6,673 nucleotides of DNA from the NCBI GenBank assembly GCA_030698935.1, contig JAUYLR010000019.1:1-6673 (forward strand). The letters run 5' to 3'. Origin of the DNA: a bacterium. Lineage in GTDB: Bacteria > Patescibacteriota > Minisyncoccia > Phycocordibacterales > UBA2100. Shown piece by piece: positions 5,393 to 6,673 of this stretch. Within the stretch, counting starts at the first letter, position 1, and each line of letters starts with the position of its first letter. A model generated the notes under the pieces. It was given only the letters and a program-made list of their open reading frames with translations. It searched no databases and was not told the origin of the DNA. The position numbers and the translations under genes are program-made.

Positions 5393-5833
5393 ATGACCTT
5401 CCCAACCCACATCCTAGCCGGGCTCATCATCGGAAAACTGACGGGGGATTATACGGCGGCCCTCACGGGCTCCTTGTTCATGGATTTAGACCACCTCATT
5501 TCATACCATCAGAATGGGATATTATTTAAACCAAAGAGAATTTTGCAGGAAAGCCTGACAGAAAAGGACCCGTGGGGAAGCCAGAAGAACATTTTCCACA
5601 GCGTGCAGGCGTGGCTCATCGTTTCGCTCCTGCTCGTATCCATAAACGCGCATTTTGGTCTGATATTCTCGCTTGCATATCTCGTCCATTTGATTCTGGA
5701 TGCCCTCAACGGCGACGTGTATCCGTTTTACCCGTACAAGAAATTCAAGATACAGAAGCCGATAATACGCTACCTCTCAAAGAAAGAGGCTGTTCTCGGA
5801 GTCAGCATGTTGCTTATTTTTCTTGTTATCTAA
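5393..5833 (+). CDS. YdjM-like integral membrane protein (putative metal-dependent hydrolase)
   Basis: This is a 146-residue membrane protein with spaced His and Asp residues typical of the YdjM/DUF457 group of predicted metal-dependent hydrolases: H6 in the N-terminal PTHILAG, D31/D33/H34 in MDLDHL, H69 in NIFHS, and H99/D103 in LVHLILD. Hydrophobic segments lie at about 7-30, 73-103 and 132-146, so most of the chain is in the membrane with a basic loop (116-131) between the last two. The biochemical role of this family is poorly known; the E. coli member was described as LexA-regulated. It has its own promoter, and its start lies almost at the predicted transcription start, which explains the absence of a ribosome-binding site. 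No LexA-like box was recognised. Confidence 0.75.
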   Translation: MTFPTHILAGLIIGKLTGDYTAALTGSLFMDLDHLISYHQNGILFKPKRILQESLTEKDPWGSQKNIFHSVQAWLIVSLLLVSINAHFGLIFSLAYLVHLILDALNGDVYPFYPYKKFKIQKPIIRYLSKKEAVLGVSMLLIFLVI

Positions 5834-5867
5834 ATACAAATGCCCGGTTGTTGAGTGCGTCTCAAAA

Positions 5868-5895
5868 TGTGATTTTCCCGATCACAATGTATAAT
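5868..5895 (+). promoter_or_regulatory. Promoter of the diguanylate cyclase gene with operator-like dyad
   Basis: TATAAT (5890-5895) is a consensus -10 box, with transcription expected at about 5901-5903, right at the ATG at 5902. Immediately upstream, TGTGAT (5868-5873) and ATCACA (5881-5886) form a perfect 6-bp dyad with 7 bases between, covering the -35 region. The half-sites resemble those of CRP/FNR-family regulators, but the TGTGA/TCACA gap is nine bases, not the usual six. Confidence 0.5.
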
Positions 5896-5901
5896 GTAAC
5901 G

Positions 5902-6660
5902 ATGGAAGGAAAACTTTCTCTATGGCGCCGAGTACAAGCGGAACGAATGAATGCAAAAGCAGATGCAAGGGCACTTGAGATATCTACGCCAATGGCCAAA
6001 AAGACCTCGGATCTTGAGAAGCAAAACGAGGCACTGAAAGAACAGACAATCACAGACCCCCTCACGGGGCTTATAAATAGGCGCGAGCTTAATAGACATT
6101 TAGAGGAACTCAAAGAAAAATGGAAGCCCAAATCGCCTGGCTTGGGAGGGAAAAGAAGTGCTGACACTACACGCTTGGTAGGTCATACAGACAGAAAACA
6201 GGACGATTTCGTTATTATTATGATTGATCTTGATCATTTTAAAGACATAAACGATGCCCCTGGACTTGGGCACGCAGCAGGCGACGCAGTACTTCATCAA
6301 GTGGGGAAATTACTTCTCTCGGGGAAAGTTCTGAGAGCGCACGACATTCCCGCAAGGTATGGAGGAGAGGAAATTGTCGTAGTATGTCCTGGGACGAGGT
6401 TAGATGAAGGGGAGATCGTGGCAAAAAAGATCAGGGAAGGTATCGCCAATCTTAAGCCCCTGTACAATGATAATGCAATCAACATCACCGCAAGTTTGGG
6501 TGTTTCATCGGCCGCAACAACCCTTGATATTGATGAAATACTTAAAAAGGCAGATGTAGCAATGTATCAAGCAAAAGCAGATGGCAGAAATCGAGTCAAC
6601 AAAGCGATTCCAACCAGACACGACCCCCATGCCGAGACCCTTCCAACAGGTAGATTGTAG
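5902..6660 (+). CDS. Diguanylate cyclase, GGDEF domain with I-site
   Basis: This is a 252-residue soluble protein that should make cyclic di-GMP from two GTP. Residues 1-50 form a charged, probably coiled-coil helix without any sensor domain or membrane segment. The GGDEF domain starts at DPLTGLINRR (52-61). Visible residues are the metal-binding D109 in DLDHFKDIND, N117, D128 in GHAAGD, and the active-site signature GGEEI (154-158). R145-A-H-D148 lies exactly five residues before GGEEI, as in PleD, so product inhibition through the I-site is expected. Two features are unusual: the segment between helix 1 and the first strand (about 71-100) is some 20 residues longer than common, and the IND-GH loop holds APGL where two residues are usual. 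The tail after 235 is unstructured-looking. ATG 5902 is preferred over in-frame ATG 5887, which lies upstream of the -10 box. Its base composition is less rich in GCG/CGC than clpB. Confidence 0.92.
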   Translation: MEGKLSLWRRVQAERMNAKADARALEISTPMAKKTSDLEKQNEALKEQTITDPLTGLINRRELNRHLEELKEKWKPKSPGLGGKRSADTTRLVGHTDRKQDDFVIIMIDLDHFKDINDAPGLGHAAGDAVLHQVGKLLLSGKVLRAHDIPARYGGEEIVVVCPGTRLDEGEIVAKKIREGIANLKPLYNDNAINITASLGVSSAATTLDIDEILKKADVAMYQAKADGRNRVNKAIPTRHDPHAETLPTGRL

Positions 6661-6673
6661 TAAAATCCGCCCT

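Noticed and set aside
5033..5430. Small open frames over the tRNA and post-tRNA region on both strands
   Set aside because: Their peptides (for example APGRIRT, REGFEP) are the usual false translations of tRNA T-arm sequence, and they overlap tRNA-Tyr and hairpins.
5868..5886. Canonical CRP binding site
   Set aside because: The half-sites TGTGA and TCACA are present, but the gap is nine bases, not six, so only an operator-like dyad is claimed.
5572..5901. N-terminal extension of the cyclase back to 5572
   Set aside because: It would overlap most of the YdjM-like gene in another frame, shows no domain, and lies upstream of a consensus -10 box that places the start at 5902.

Overview
The window reads as a piece of a Candidate Phyla Radiation (Patescibacteria) genome, most likely a parcubacterial lineage. 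This comes from pattern recognition, not a search. The grounds are: a membrane-anchored, trypsin-fold protein whose N-terminus resembles a family I associate with Parcubacteria; start codons without Shine-Dalgarno sequences, two of them only a few bases from a -10 box; a tRNA gene without an encoded CCA; and many small palindromes in and between genes. UGA is not read through in any gene, so genetic code 11 fits. All genes lie on the + strand, but most have their own promoter-like sequence, so this is a co-directional series and not one operon.

Layout. Positions 1-1162 hold a cysteine desulfurase (NifS/IscS class) that lacks only its first few residues at the window edge. A terminator-like hairpin overlaps its stop codon, and a perfect 19-bp inverted repeat follows at 1207-1258. 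Positions 1311-2117 encode a single-pass membrane protein with an HtrA/trypsin-like fold in which the Ser, His and Asp positions all appear to be replaced, so it is a probable pseudoprotease. The 118-bp gap at 2118-2235 is unusually organised: a dyad encloses the -10 box, and two facing arrays of AGCGNNN heptamers follow, the second ending six bases before the next start codon. Positions 2236-4947 encode the disaggregase ClpB with its full coiled-coil M domain, a Leu-Gly-Phe loop in AAA2 where ClpP-partner unfoldases carry their ClpP-docking tripeptide, and a basic C-terminal tail.

Positions 4961-5000 carry a palindromic repeat of a widespread GTCATTGCGA...GCAATCC type. A promoter and tRNA-Tyr(GTA) follow at 5067-5150. 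Positions 5151-5376 are a non-coding, hairpin-rich stretch containing two more tRNA-3'-end-like segments, one inverted and one direct. It may be a decayed tRNA, an attachment-site scar or a small tRNA-derived element. Positions 5393-5833 encode a small YdjM-like membrane protein. Positions 5902-6660 encode a soluble GGDEF diguanylate cyclase with a GGEEI active site and an intact RxxD inhibitory site, behind a dyad that abuts its -10 box.

How the genes work together. There is no obvious shared pathway. The desulfurase supplies sulfur for Fe-S clusters or tRNA thiolation. ClpB and the pseudoprotease may both relate to protein quality control, in the cytoplasm and at the membrane respectively. 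The last two genes are less rich in GCG/CGC runs than clpB and may have a separate history. The observations most worth following up are the tRNA-end cluster, the heptamer arrays and dyad before clpB, the inactive protease, the ClpB LGF loop and the in-frame palindrome inside the desulfurase gene.
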